Shown: positions 1 to 11,541 of the stretch, piece after piece
How the letters are laid out: each line of letters begins with the position of its first letter
How positions within the stretch are numbered: position 1 is the first letter of the stretch
Assembly (NCBI RefSeq): GCF_022581195.2
Contig: NC_061469.1
Location: 11,092,501-11,156,500 of the forward strand
DNA length: 64,000 nucleotides
Direction of reading: 5' to 3'
Source: Helicoverpa zea
Taxonomy: Eukaryota > Arthropoda > Insecta > Lepidoptera > Noctuidae
The notes under the pieces: model-generated
What the model saw: the letters and a program-made list of their open reading frames with translations, nothing else
Told to the model about the DNA's origin: nothing
Databases searched by the model: none
Position numbers and translations under genes: made by a program

Positions 1-1236
1 TTTGTTGAAGTTTCGTAGTTGTTTTACAAAGTTATTAAAATATAGTGTTTTTAGGAACGAGAAATAGCACTTTATGCAAGCACTGCAGATCTGACTTTAT
101 ATTAAAATATTTAGCATAATATTATTTCATTAAAATGACGTGTCAGCGCTTTTCAAGATAAATATTTTATGAATCATCATCATACGTTCTTAAGCTTCTC
201 ATTTCACTGTAATATTTATGATGACATATTACCATTTATTCAAAGCAACAATACAAAAGGAAGCTCCAATATAAATCAACATTTAATCTAATTAAACACT
301 CAGACCCATAAAAGAAACATTTAATAATAATTACTCTGACTTATCTTTGCAAACGTTAACAAAGATACCACCAAAGAAATACGGGACGCTACGAATATTT
401 TATTACTACGAAGCTACGAGGCTACGAGGCTACGCGGCTACGAATCTTTCGTAGCTTGTAGAACACTTGACGTCTGGTTGTATATTTTGAGCTACAAAAT
501 GCTACGGCGCTCAAATGTGGAGCAATTTCAGAACTGAAATATGAGGTTGAATGTAAGAACACGTCGGTTTGGTAAATTTGATGGATGTTTGTTAAGGCTT
601 TCGAGGAATATTGTAAAATTCGTTGATGTTGCTTTTTGGATTGTGTGTATTCATTAGTTATTTATTTAGAGAAATAAATAGGTTTTACGAGGTCATTTGA
701 TAGAAAGGGATGTTTGTTATTTTTTACAGAAAAAAACACAGAACTATTGTTTCATAACCGTACCTTCAAGCTACATAAATAACATCAATCTCTTATATTT
801 TTTTTACCAACTCCTAACTTGTACCATTTCGCTCTATTTCTTATAAAAAAACATTAATCACAGTACCGGTCCACTCGGGTCCCTTCATAAGCGAGATGAT
901 AAATCTCCGTCTACCCACAAAACGACAATAATATTTACTTAACCGGCCATCTTCACAAAAACTGTTTATCAACTTTCAGTTGTGTATCTTTTGCTTTTTC
1001 GTTGTCGAATAAAAAAAGACGAAAGTTTTGTTTGTTATTTGTGTTTTTTTTTTGTGTTGTCTGCTGGTTTTTGCTGTTTGGGAAAATATTGTCGTCAAAA
1101 AAATATTTTGGATGGTAGTTTGAAAAATAATATGAAGAAAACATCTGAAAGCGTTTGGTATTTAAATAATAATTTTCATTTTATAATTGATTTATTTACC
1201 CTTGAGGAGAAACAAAGCTCTTCTTGGCTGTACCAT
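1..1236. other. AT-rich intergenic DNA, no gene seen
   Basis: Apart from the short tandem repeat at 405-444, this stretch has long A/T runs and frequent stops in all frames. The open frames at 953-1144 and 982-1398 are low-complexity Phe/Asn/Lys-rich translations with no recognisable domain, and the second runs into the interspersed repeat that follows. Confidence 0.6.
405..444. repeat. 8-bp tandem repeat (GCTACGAG)n
   Basis: Five consecutive 8-bp units read ACTACGAA, GCTACGAG, GCTACGAG, GCTACGCG and GCTACGAA. A further CTACGAA lies just upstream at about 389-395, and the reverse form TTCGTAGC follows at about 448-455, so the array partly faces its own complement. No coding role is visible. 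Confidence 0.8.
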
Positions 1237-1482
1237 AAAAAACCGGCCAAGTGCGAGTCGGACTCGCGCACGAAGGGTTCCGTACCAGAGCAAAAATTTG
1301 CAAAAAAAATCCAAAATATTTATTTTATTCTAGTTTTCAGTATTTGTTGTTATAGCGGCAACAGAAATACATCATCTGTGAAAATTTCAGCTCTCTAACT
1401 ATCACGGTTAAGACAGAGATTAAAACAGAGGAGCGAAAACAATAGGGTCCCGTTTTACCCTTTCGGTACGGAGCCCTAAAAA
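1237..1482 (+). repeat. Lepidopteran 'accggccaagtgcgagtcgg' repeat, copy 1
   Basis: The copy starts AAAACCGGCCAAGTGCGAG, contains the hairpin GCGAGTCGGACTCGC (7-bp stem), then GGTTCCGTACC, and ends GGTACGGAGCCCTAAAAA. GGTTCCGTACC near the left end and GGTACGGARCCC at the right end are inverted with respect to each other. A second copy lies at 13876-14186; both share the segment 'tattttattctagttttcag'. I know this repeat as widespread in moths and butterflies, but its class (non-autonomous DNA element or other) cannot be settled here. This copy lacks the (ACGG)n stretch seen in copy 2. Confidence 0.8.
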
Positions 1483-1928
1483 ATGAAATAAAATCCAAAA
1501 GTTGCAATTTTTTGTTGGCTTAATTACGATCAATATCTTTACCTCTCACTATAATAACTAACAAGAAGAATACCACGGAATTATAAAAAAAAAAAAAACA
1601 ATCGAAAACTAACTTCACAGAATCAATTCCTTCTCACCTCATCACATCTTCTATCTACCACTAGAGGTACATAATAAAATTCAAACAGTCTATAACGGAA
1701 ACTGCGTATGACAACGCATACATAACTTTATATGTTCCATCTCACAAGGTGAGCACATAAACGTAGCCGTCAATGTATGTCGAGCGAAATAACTGTCGTG
1801 ACAAACGACGTGGTTATTTTTATAGTTTCGTGTTATTGTGTAGTCATGTTTTATGAGGTTTTATAACATTACTTTGGAAGAGAAAAATATTATTATTTTA
1901 AATGGCTTATATTCTGTTTTCACTTTAA

Positions 1929-2329
1929 GGGTGCGTCCACATCTGGCGAATGCGCCGCGAATGCGCAGCACGCGAGCAGATCGCGAGCTGTCCGCGAGCT
2001 GCGCGCGTGCAGTCACTGCAATAGTTCGGTGCGCCTCTTTAGCGCAACTCACGCAAGGCTCGTATAGAGCGCGCGAGCGGCGCGCGATCTGCGCGCAATC
2101 AGTTCTCGCCCTTACAGTTCCGTATATTGGCTCAGTACTATCGAAGATGGCAGACGTCGCGCGCCGCCTGCGCGCCGCTCGCGTGCGGCGCTTAGGTCGC
2201 ACGCGAGCTGCGCGCGTGCGGCGCAGAAGCGGCGCACGAACAAAAATGCACGCGCGCAGCTCGCGGACTGCTCGCGATCGGCTCGCGTGCTGCGCATTCG
2301 CGGCGCATTCGCCAGATGTGGACGCACCC
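1929..2329. mobile_element. GC-rich MITE, family A copy 1, TAA target duplication
   Basis: The terminal inverted repeats start GGGTGCGTCCACATCTGG and run about 50 bp almost perfectly (left end from 1929; right end ...CCAGATGTGGACGCACCC to 2329). Both sides are flanked by TAA (1926-1928 and 2330-2332), a 3-bp duplication typical of PIF/Harbinger elements. The interior is extremely rich in GCGC/CGCGAGC and stands out from the AT-rich surroundings. The long open frames across it on both strands are by-products of its lack of AT-rich stop codons and encode only Arg/Ala-rich, domain-free translations. Copy 2 is at 34027-34374. No transposase is present, so it is non-autonomous. Superfamily assignment is inference from TSD length. 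Confidence 0.88.
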
Positions 2330-2332
2330 TAA

Positions 2333-3713
2333 GAGAAACATACCATTTTATTGCTGTTGTTTTTATTAGTACACACTACACAGATGGATTTTATAATTTA
2401 TCAAAATAACAGCGCACAGGTATATTCATATTAATATTATTTATTTGCATTCCACAATGTATAAAGGAGGTGTTACAATTTCGCTTTAATAACGATATAC
2501 CGTTTTTCTTCAAGGTTTCGTCAAATATTTTATTCGTCTTATATTTTTATGCGTCTTATATTGCGGGGCATTTATGCGTCTTATATTTTGCGCAATTAAA
2601 CTGATTTCTTTCTTTCTTTCTTTCTTTCTATTTTAAACTTTATTGAATTTTCTTTTATTTGCACACAGATGGAATTAAATGTCATCCACCATCATTATCT
2701 CCGAATAATTATCCACTTTACCGTTAGGTACGGCTTTTCTTCAAATTCATTAATCAATTCAAACATACATTTTCGAAGTAAAAATATACCAAAGTACACA
2801 GTGTACCAGGAAAATGATCTCGCATATTAATAAAATATTACTCCAAAGCTCTTCATGTTAAAATAATGACTAACGACGTTTTTATTCGTCCAACATTTGC
2901 AAGTAAAAGCAACAGAACGTTTGCCAAGTCTTTGTCTTTATTTTTACAGTTATTTTTATATTTCCATTTCTACTCAGAACTGAATTTGATAACTTTTACA
3001 ATCTTCTGAAAATACTTGGAAAAATTATTGTTTAAATCTCTACCGTACTAAATAAATACACACATACACATACACATAATTCTCTGACTTGTAGTCGTAC
3101 TGTAGTCTCAATATATGACATGTCATCGACACGAAAGAAGAAGAAGAATACACATTATTTAAGATAATAATTTAATATCTATTATCTAAATAACCTTCAC
3201 TACGTGCATTATTAGTCGATCAATATTTTTTTATTATAATGTTTTGAGGTTGTAGAAGTTACAGAAACTGATTTAGAAATGTACTTTCCTCAACAAAAAG
3301 CTACTTCATTTGTTAACATATTGCTATATCTTACTCTGATACTGGAAATAACTCCCTTAGAAAGCGAGTAGAACCGCGTAAACCAGTTATAACAAACACA
3401 ATATTTATATTCTTAAACAATGACACATTTCTGCTGAATCACCATATCTTATCTCTAAAGCTCTCGCTCCAAACCAATCATAATATATCCTATAATATGA
3501 CGATTGCCTCAAACAAAAAAAAGTGAATACGACAGTAAATTCAATGGTAATAAGATTAGACCAAGGGACTCCTTTGTCCGTACCAATTACCAGCTTTCCT
3601 AAACTCCCCTAACAAGATTAATCGCCTCTAAATCCAACAAACGGTATAAATTGAAAGATATTAAAGCTACTTAATTTATTGCTTGTCTAAATTTATTTGT
3701 TTTGAGGATAGTG
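2333..3713. other. AT-rich intergenic DNA with short simple repeats
   Basis: No gene is visible. It holds three near-copies of a 17-bp word, TTTATGCGTCTTATATT (2528-2590), and a (TTTC)n microsatellite at 2605-2629. A short GAA run lies near 3137-3150. The rest appears to be unique AT-rich sequence. Confidence 0.6.
2605..2629. repeat. (TTTC)n microsatellite
   Basis: Six consecutive TTTC units lie immediately after the 17-bp word repeats. It may be the tail of a lost retroelement or an independent simple repeat. Confidence 0.85.
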
Positions 3714-3910
3714 GAGTCTTCGGTGGACTGGGAACCTGGCTGATCCAAAGCTAAAGATCAGCGGTGGGTTCGAGTTACATCCCTTAGCTATGAAATGGTA
3801 TGTAGGGGTTGTTGCAACTGAAAGGCTAAATATGTAAGTGCCTAGTTGAAAGCAGTAGGGATAATCCTTGCAGACTAAGTATACTTAAATATGGCTGAGG
3901 TAATGTGAGC
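3714..3910 (+). repeat. Possible decayed tRNA-related SINE
   Basis: The segment 'gtgggttcgagttacatccc' resembles a Pol III B box (GGTTCRANNCC) and follows a slightly GC-richer head, 'ggagtcttcggtggactggg', about 50 bp upstream, as in a tRNA-derived SINE head. No second copy in this window and no clear target duplication were found, so this is weak. Confidence 0.25.
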
Positions 3911-4480
3911 TTTCTGTTAATATTTTTTTTTTTCTGTAATAACAATCTATGGTTGAGATTATATATAACATTTTTGCAAATACGTGACGAACGTCTGTTT
4001 AACTTTTTTGTAGTAAGACCATATTAAAAATTCTACCTAAAGTGGTCAAAAGTAAAGAAAAATATAACTATTTAAAAAATGAATAGTTCACTCACCACAG
4101 ATCCTCTTCGTACGTTTACACAAGTATTAAGTGAAAATCGTACCTATAACGGTTGGTTTCCACAGTATCATCGGCACTATCGCCAAACAGTACTGTTGAA
4201 AGAAATTATCGAAATTCACACCAGTTGTAACCGGTTTAGAGGAAATATTAGCTAAATTCATTTGTTCGTTATTCGCACTGTGGAAGTGAAAATACAAAGC
4301 GGTATTTCGTTGGTTTGTGCAGTGCCAAAAATTTACCTAGTGCGTTGTTGGAGGCTAGTGAAGTTTTGTTTCAGAATTCAGTTGCTGAAATTTTAGAACG
4401 TTCTATATTCAAAACGGAGAAATTAAAAAATATGACCTTTTCAATGAAAAAATGCATTGACAAAAAATGCAAGAATTAGA

Positions 4481-4598
4481 TGCACCATTTAACTATAACA
4501 ATAACCAAACCATAACAAGCCGTGAAATTGCCTCCAATTGATCAAATCAGCGATTTGTCAACTGAAAACGGTTCGGTTATCGTTATAATTAAATGGAT
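4481..4598. mobile_element. Small palindromic MITE, family C copy 1
   Basis: The ends are inverted: GCACCATTTAACTATAAC at the left and the complement of CATCCATTTAATTATAAC at the right, both followed inward by (C)GATAACCRAACC-like sequence. The middle reads 'gaaattgcctccaattgatc', a segment I associate with a palindromic lepidopteran MITE. A diverged copy lies at 33347-33453. No clear target duplication was found. Confidence 0.6.
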
Positions 4599-4599
4599 G

Positions 4600-6660
4600 A
4601 TCACTGTATGACTCCAAAAAATATGCCTATTCTCTGTCCCAACTTAACAATATAGCCTGTATAAGAACAACAGTTTTTCCTAGCTTAAACTCAGTTCATA
4701 TTTACCCTATATACAAACAAAAAAAAACAATCTTAAAAGTAGTTCATTTAAACTGAGCACCGCAACGCAGACCTTGCAACATTTAATTTCTTAAAAAAAA
4801 AAAAACAATTCAGCAGTTCTCAAAAGTACGTCCTCAGTATTCCAGTTGGCATTACTGAAATCTCTGCTTTTATTCACGGCTGTTTTTTTTTTTCAGTAGC
4901 ACGAATAAAGTCGCTGGATGCGGCTTTGTGGTTGACTTTTAAATATGAGGAATTCATCTGACAAGCCTGTGAAAATATAACAGAAAAAATATGCGGACCT
5001 CGAAGGCAAATGCTGGTTCGAGGGTTGAAAGTTTTCCGATGGGAGAGTCTAATAAGTAGTGGCATTCACTTGTTTAATGTAGGTCCTATTGTTAAGTCGT
5101 CGGCATAAACCAAATCAAAAGTTGTGTGATTTTTCATCTCTATAATTCTGAAAATATCTCCAATGATTTCACGAGTTTTATATAAAGTTTGTCGTGCTTT
5201 TTTTTTGTTACACGTGGGTAATGAATACATAAACTGATATACTGGTAATATCTGCATAAACTCTGTAATTTTAAATGTTCAGTAGTTTTACAATTAAAAA
5301 ACAATTAAATTAAGCCACTTCCAGTACATTTATGTCTACATCTGTCACAACCGCTAGTCGGCTAAGCCAATATAAAACTTTTGCGTCTCATCCCTCGGAA
5401 ACGGATCTTGTATAAAGTGCCAGTTTCAATTGAATTTCATTTTAGACATTTCCAACTTTATGTTCTACATCATAAGGTGCATTTTGGATTGTAAATGCTC
5501 CCAGTAAATCTAACTTTTCGGTGATGTATGATTTGAACGAAATGTTTTCGAGTTGTTTTGAATTTTGTTTGACGGTTTAGTCTGAGATGTTTATAATCAA
5601 AGATGGTGGAAACCTTTGAAGATTTTAAGGGCTTTAATATGTAGCTTCTTGTAGGATTAATGCCTATGTTTTGATTATAATAAGATTTATTTGTCTGTAA
5701 GTCAGCGGCTTTTCAGCGGAGATTTGGGTTTTTATCTATTATGGTATTTATTTGTTTTAGTTAAAACGTACAAGTTTGTACGATTTATACACAAAGATAT
5801 AATAATACTTACTCTTAAAACAAATAAGTTAAAGTTAGACTTGACCAATTCAAAGAAAAATAATACCATCGAGCTATTTCAAGCAATACCTAAACTTTTT
5901 TATTATTTCTGAGCTCTTCTTTTGCACATTTTTCACTTTACAAAACCTAAAAGTCCAACAAATTCTCTATAATTCCTCTTCTGCTCTCGCTCTGATTGCT
6001 CGAATGTTTTTTTCTCCAATGATCTTTTGTTTCTCACAAAGCTATCGTTTTGGCGTTTCGCCAGATTTCTCTGCTAATAGAAACCCGGCGTACTCATTAG
6101 CTGGAAACCTTTAATTTTCAACTTGGCAGGTCTGACAAAAAACTTTCGGAAGGAATTCGTTTAGTTCTGCTTGATATAAATAAGGTGCTTAAAGTTTATT
6201 TATGGGTATAGGAAGAAGCCAATTATTTTTAATCAATTTGGGAACATTATATACTTGCACATAGTCGGTTAAAAGCTTGCCAAATGTATCAAACTGAGAC
6301 CTTATCGAACGCATTATACTTAATATACTTACATATACTTAAATGACTTTTTAAGGCGTACAATTTGAACTTAAGTCAAGCATTTAATACTGGCTGAAAT
6401 TAACATACAATTTATTACATGGTACATATTACATTATAGCAAAGACCACCTTAATTAATCAATAATGAGAAACAATCTCAATTCATCCAAGTACCAAGAT
6501 CACTGCATCACACATAATTAAATATTAAAACTACGTGTCCCACATACAAAAGACCAAGACTGTGCACGAAGTAAAGCAGGACGGATATATACAAAGACCC
6601 TTAACAAGAAAGAGAGGCAAGAGGGTTGAACAATGCAGTCATGGAGAATAAAATTACTAG
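4600..6660. other. AT-rich intergenic DNA, no gene seen
   Basis: Only short open frames occur (for example 4874-5065 and 5066-5257 on the minus strand and 5691-5912 on the plus strand). They are low-complexity and show no domain, splice context or neighbour support. No repeat family from elsewhere in the window was recognised here. Confidence 0.55.
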
Positions 6661-6671
6661 CGGAGGTGGCA

Positions 6672-6753
6672 TAGCGGAAAATCTCCTAAGAAAGTAGATC
6701 GTCAAAATGCGGGGGTACAAGGAACGTTACTTTCTTCGCCCTTATACACCTTC
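6672..6753 (+). repeat. Fragment related to the distal LINE 3' region
   Basis: The segment from 'aatctcctaagaaagtag' to 'cgcccttatacac' matches, in inverted orientation, the segment 7853-7934. That segment is the distal continuation of a minus-strand LINE 3' fragment. The shared blocks are AATCTCCTAAGAAAGTAG, ACGTTA and CGCCCTTA. It is probably a terminal fragment of the same LINE family. Confidence 0.5.
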
Positions 6754-6759
6754 TTTGGA

Positions 6760-7850
6760 CCCGACCTTTTCTGTAATACTAAAAATCGTTGACATATGCC
6801 TTAAAGAACCCGAACGCCTCTTTAGTTGACTCATAACTGATCGTTTAGATCATGCCCACCATAAGTATTTGACCTACAAGAAGGCGCCTGGCCTACCTGC
6901 ATTATGGCATCTCCGCTCACCATTCCTTGCTCCGTGGATGAAGTATGCACGTTGTAAGGGCTCTCCAGTCCTTCTGAAGCCCTATTGTTTCAAGCTAGTA
7001 TAATAGAGGAATAAGCAGAGTTCCAACTTTATTGTAAAGGATTGTATGGTGTTGGCGACCTTATAAGACTCTATAGGCTTTAGGAACCTCGTTCGGTGAC
7101 CTTTTATTGTTGTCTTTAAAAGACTTATTGTTGATCATGATTGGAGGTAATATTAAAGTTAGTGCTGACTTACAACTTTACAAGTAGGTAAAGAGTATCC
7201 CTTATTAAAGATGTCAGATAAAACACATCCAGCTTTGCTCGAAACAGACCCAAACATAGTTCGTAAAAGCTAGACCAAGATTTCATTTCAACATTTTCAG
7301 TCTCTGAAGGCGACAGATCTATTTTTTAAGTAATTCATTGTACTCAATAGTTTTCTGAGATGAAAAAATCCTGTTCAAAATAGTACCTAATCCTTAAAGC
7401 TGGGTATAAAAATAATGAAGTACCTCATAACCCAACCTCTACGTTTTAGTCATAAAACTTACAGAGGTCACTGACCTCGCTCAACGAATCTTTAGATACA
7501 ATAAAAGTGAACTTCATTCATCACACGGAGCTTATTTTTTATACATGACAACAACATTATCTTTCGCAAATAAAAAAAATAGTCCATTATTTTGACAGAC
7601 AGTGTACGGCCCGTTCCTTTGTTTCAGCCAGTTGAATAAATCAAAAAGAATTTCTTATGAGAAACCACGGAGGTAGGAATGATAGTGGAGATACGATAGG
7701 AAAGGTAGATCTGTCACGTTTTTGTAGTTCAAGTAACGTACGGTAAGCGTGCTCAGTTATTAGAACTAAAGAGACGTTCGGGTTATTTGTCAAATCAAAG
7801 ATTAGTCTTGATTGATTAGTGATTTTATTTAATGGGGTGGTTTTCATAAA
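6760..7850. other. Intergenic DNA, no gene seen
   Basis: Mixed-composition sequence with no recognisable gene. The minus-strand open frame 7641-7847 has 68 residues and no domain that I recognise. Confidence 0.5.
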
Positions 7851-7852
7851 AG

Positions 7853-8118
7853 ACGTGTAAGGGCAGAGCTATTAACGTTTCTCGTCCTCCGAACACCCGT
7901 ATTTAGGCGCGCTACTTTCTTAGGAGATTTTTCATTATGATATCTTTATTTTTTCTGATGGGAAATCATCAAATGACTCCTCCCCTCTGTGGGCTAGCAG
8001 CGGTGAGGGAGTATGAGACTCTTACTGACTAAAACCGACCATGTTCCTTCGTAGGCCTTTCATGTGCCAGGGCCGCGGTAACTCTTTCGAACTATTCCGC
8101 AGCTCGTTATGACATCTC
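7853..8118 (-). mobile_element. 5'-truncated 3' end of the R1-like LINE family
   Basis: Read on the minus strand, it contains 'gaccgcggccctggcacatg'-type sequence (GCGGCCCTGGCACATGAAAG), then GGCCTACGAAGGAACATG and TTTTAGTCAGTAAGAGTCT, then CTCCCTCACCGCTGCTA. These blocks occur in the same order in the 3' UTR of the large LINE at 13160-13263. This copy continues about 140 bp further than that LINE does, through 'gaggagtcatttgatgattt' to 'aatctcctaagaaagtag'. Confidence 0.8.
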
Positions 8119-8119
8119 C

Positions 8120-8965
8120 ACTAGTGATTTTATTCTGAGAAACACACTGCCGGTACTCTCGGGAGCAATTTGTTTGAACATTTTTTTTGGCAGAAAAATG
8201 TTTTTATACGATGTGTTGTTACGATGTTTTTTGTGTGAAATGAGCTCGTCTCGTTGCAATAGAAAATTGCTTGCTTATTAATGTATGAATGAAATTACTT
8301 CTGAATGATGCATCTTATTTTGTTAGGCAATTGACTTTCAATTTGTTGTTTTTATGAAAAAGCTTTACTAGATTTTCATGTCAAAAATATGTATTTCTGA
8401 TAAAAATTAATTTGTGTGCATACTAATGTTTAGAAGCTCTATTGTCTATAAAGCAATGTTTTAAATATGTATGCGTATATATTTTTTGTTTTGATTGAAT
8501 CTCTTGAGTAAATCAATGTCATTTAATAACCATGGCCAATTACAAGTTAGCAGTAATTAGCGAAGACAAAATACAGTTAATTGAAATGGTTGTTTTAATT
8601 CCTTTTAAAGTTTGAAGCAATGAGTAATATCGATGGTTCCTTGATTAGAACATGCATTGTATTTTTCACAAACTATAATCAACAGTATAGACACAAAATC
8701 TATGTTCCCTCCAACACTTCTAAACCAACAAAATATACCAAATTCTATGCAGTCTAAATCGAGAGCCGAATCGATTTCCGCGCTCAGCAAATGCGGTAAG
8801 TGCTGATAATTTCGTCGTCTGCTGACGATTTTCAATCGAGTGAAACACTGTTCTGTGATTGGTCGATGTTTGTGACAAGAGATGGAAGTATGTCTAATGT
8901 CCAGTATAGATATTAAAGACCTTGTCAGATTATCTATTTCATATAGTTTATTGGCTTCTGTGGCC
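8120..8965. other. Intergenic DNA with an unsupported 142-codon frame
   Basis: A minus-strand open frame of 142 codons spans 8605-9033. Its first roughly 20 codons lie in a decayed SINE (8970-9137), and the remainder has no domain I recognise and no homologous copy here. I therefore do not call it as a gene. A GGTAAGTG donor-like site on the plus strand near 8795-8802 is the only splice-like signal noticed. The rest is AT-rich. Confidence 0.45.
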
Positions 8966-8969
8966 TCTC

Positions 8970-9137
8970 GGATGCAGCTGAGTGTCTCACTTGAAGCGAT
9001 TGCCTGTATTACCTCCTCGACCCAGTAATCCACGCAACCTGATATCCCTTTATCCCACTGGTTGTCAGACTTTTAAGCTTCTGACTATGTACTCAAACAA
9101 CTGCCAACACTATTGATATTACAGCCGGGACCTAACA
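8970..9137 (-). repeat. Decayed SINE, family S1
   Basis: The blocks GATGCAGCTGAGT, AGCGATTGCC, CTCCTCGACCCAGT, TGTCAGAC, CTTCTGACTA, ACTGCCAAC and ACAGCCGGGACCTA appear in the same order as in the better-preserved copies at 13584-13876 and 21844-22081. Many substitutions and small indels mark it as an old insertion. Head and tail are not recognisable. Confidence 0.75.
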
Positions 9138-9139
9138 AT

Positions 9140-10509
9140 ATAATTAAACCTTCCCTTGCTTAACCTATGATCGATCAACCAAACCCAAATGTTAACTTTG
9201 TATAGAGCAATAATTTCAAGTATTAAGTTTACATAACTCTGTCAATACTCATAATTATTTAATACATTTGTGAACCCATAGACATGATTGAACAATATTA
9301 TCGCAAAAAGTACTTACAATATTTGTATAACACTGATAAAGTTTAAACCACGCGATTCAGAGAACAATATACCAAAATAAATACACGCATGTTTACTTGA
9401 ACAAAATAAACACAACCTTGCTGATTGTTCAGGCGTGACCTGTTTTTTAAACCATTTTACCTGGACTTTCCATTATTATTCTTGTACCTTTTGGTTAAAT
9501 GCTACTTTAGCAGAAAATTAGGTTTAAAGTAAGGATTGGACAACAATTCTAAATGCTTGAAGATGCTTCGGGGCTTACCGACCGTGCGGGAAAGGTGTAA
9601 TGTAACCTAATATCTTACATTAAATAAGATAAAATTGGACATGTAATACATTTTGCATCGTAGACAGATAATAAAAGGTTCTTACTGAATTATCATCCTT
9701 ATTTGTAATTAAAGTGCTGAAATGTGACAAAAAGAAAGATTGTGCTTTCTCAAGAACATTCAAATATTTAACCTAATATTATCGATCGTTCTTGATGGTT
9801 TCTTTTCCGAATAAAATTCAAATTCGACTGTTTTTTTCAGAACCTTTGTTACCAGATTACATATGAATAAAAAATATCAATGGACAGTCTTTAATCATAG
9901 CACACTTCACCTTGATTTTAGTCTACTTAACCCTCGAATGGGTTATGTATCTAGCATTCAGAAGTACCCTGAGACCATGAAGTGATTCTGGTCGACAGCC
10001 AATTACCGGCGGCCGGATATCGTGATGGATTGTAGGGGAATAGATACATGAAGTATGTGTTTTAGGACAGATTTTAACCACGAATAAAGTGGTATATGCT
10101 CGTACTTAATAGTTACTGCTAAGCGGACTAGATAGCTAAGCTAAGCTATTGTTTTTAGGAAATATTTTATAGACGTAAAAAATGTGTTTTAGAATGGCTA
10201 AACACGTCTGTCTATCATACTTTACTTATCCCAAGTTAAGACAAATATTCTCATGATAATAGGGATATAGAATTCATCAAAACTTCAGTAGGACACATTT
10301 TCCCAAATAATGCAAAATTGTGTACCCCTATATATATTCATCGCTGTTTAATCTTACAACCTCTTGAACCTAGTTAAAAACATAAAATTTGTAAACGGCC
10401 CATCCAGAATGCTACACACTATTTACTGACAGATGTAAATCAACACGCTTCGCAATTGCTATTCACATATCCACAATAATACCTATACCTAGATAATTAT
10501 CTACTAGAT
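9140..10509. other. AT-rich intergenic DNA, no gene seen
   Basis: No repeat shared with the rest of the window and no credible open frame was seen. A short GC-rich patch, 'ccggcggccggatatcg', lies near 10005-10022. The sequence abruptly becomes GC-rich at the LINE insertion point (10510-10520). Confidence 0.6.
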
Positions 10510-10519
10510 ACCTGTTGGA

Positions 10520-11541
10520 GACCGGGAGCTTCTCCTGGAAGCCTCAGTCGTGCGGGCTTGGGTGTCATCACCGGACAGGCCCGTCGACATCAACCACGAG
10601 GGGGAGTGGTTCCGGGAGACCATGTCCGAGATCTGTGACATGGCCATGCCCCGAGTCCTGCCAGGACGCGCCCGACGCCAGGTGTACTGGTGGTCCAGCG
10701 AGATTGCGGCCCTTCGTGAGGCATGCGTCGCTGCGAGACACCTGTACACCAGACACCGCAGGCTGCGCATCCGCCCTCCGGATGCAGAGGCCAGGGAAGC
10801 GGAACTGTACGAGGGATACAGAGCTGCGAAGACCGCCCTCCAATTGGCCATCATCCAGGCCAAGGACGTAGCCAAAACAGAGCTGCTGGGGACTCTGGAC
10901 AGAGATCCGTGGGGGCGCCCTTACAAAATGGTGCGGGGTAAGCTCCGCCCATGGGCCCCCCCGCTGACCCAGAGTCTTCGGCCTCAACTGGTGGAGGAGG
11001 TGGTGAGCGCTCTGTTCCCTTCGCGCGGGGAACACTCTCCCCCGCCCATGTTTCTGCAACACGCGGTGTCGACTGTGGACCACACATCCGACGACGACGA
11101 TGTCCCCGAGGTGACTGGGGTGGACCTGAGAGTGGCGGTAACCAGGCTGAAAGCCAAAAATACCGCCCCAGGGCCTGACGGCGTGCCTGGCAAGGCCTGG
11201 GTCCTGGCCCTTGAGGCTCTCGGGCCTCGACTTAGGGGGCTTCTCAGCGCATGTATGGAGAGGGGCCAGTTCCCACTTCGTTGGAAAACAGGGAAACTGG
11301 TCCTCATTCGAAAGCCGGGGCGCCCTGCGGACTCTCCGTCCGCATACCGGCCCATCGTGTTGCTCGACGAGGTGGGCAAGCTCTTCGAGCGAGTTGTCGC
11401 ACACCGCCTCGTTGAGCACCTTGGGGGGATGGGGCCGGACCTCGCGGACAACCAGTTCGGTTTCCGCAGGGGGCGCTCAACGGTGGACGCCATCATGCGC
11501 GTGAGATCTCTCACGACGGGGGATGCTGTGTCCCGGGGGGG
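10520..11541 (+). pseudogene. LINE ORF2 fragment, N-terminal part of reverse transcriptase
   Basis: The frame is open from the insertion point with no native ATG; the first in-frame GTG is at 10550. It includes a linker region, then the RT fingers: NTAPGPDGVPGKAW (around 11158-11199), GKLVLIRKPG, SAYRPIVLLDEVGKLFERV and FGFRRGRSTVDAI. Translation then hits a run of eight G (11535-11542), after which the homologous frame continues one base back, as if one G had been lost. Reading on in the original frame to 11890 gives no RT motifs. The upstream endonuclease domain is absent. The reverse transcriptase would act in the nucleus, copying the element's own RNA at a nicked target. Confidence 0.85.

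Noticed and set aside
1853..2332. Long Arg/Ala-rich open frames on both strands (also 33963-34394 and 34186-34471)
   Set aside because: They lie within or across the GC-rich MITE copies and exist because GC-rich sequence lacks stop codons. There is no domain, and they read equally well on both strands.
8605..9033. 142-codon minus-strand gene
   Set aside because: The start of the frame lies in a decayed SINE, the remainder has no recognised domain, and no splice or homologous support was found.
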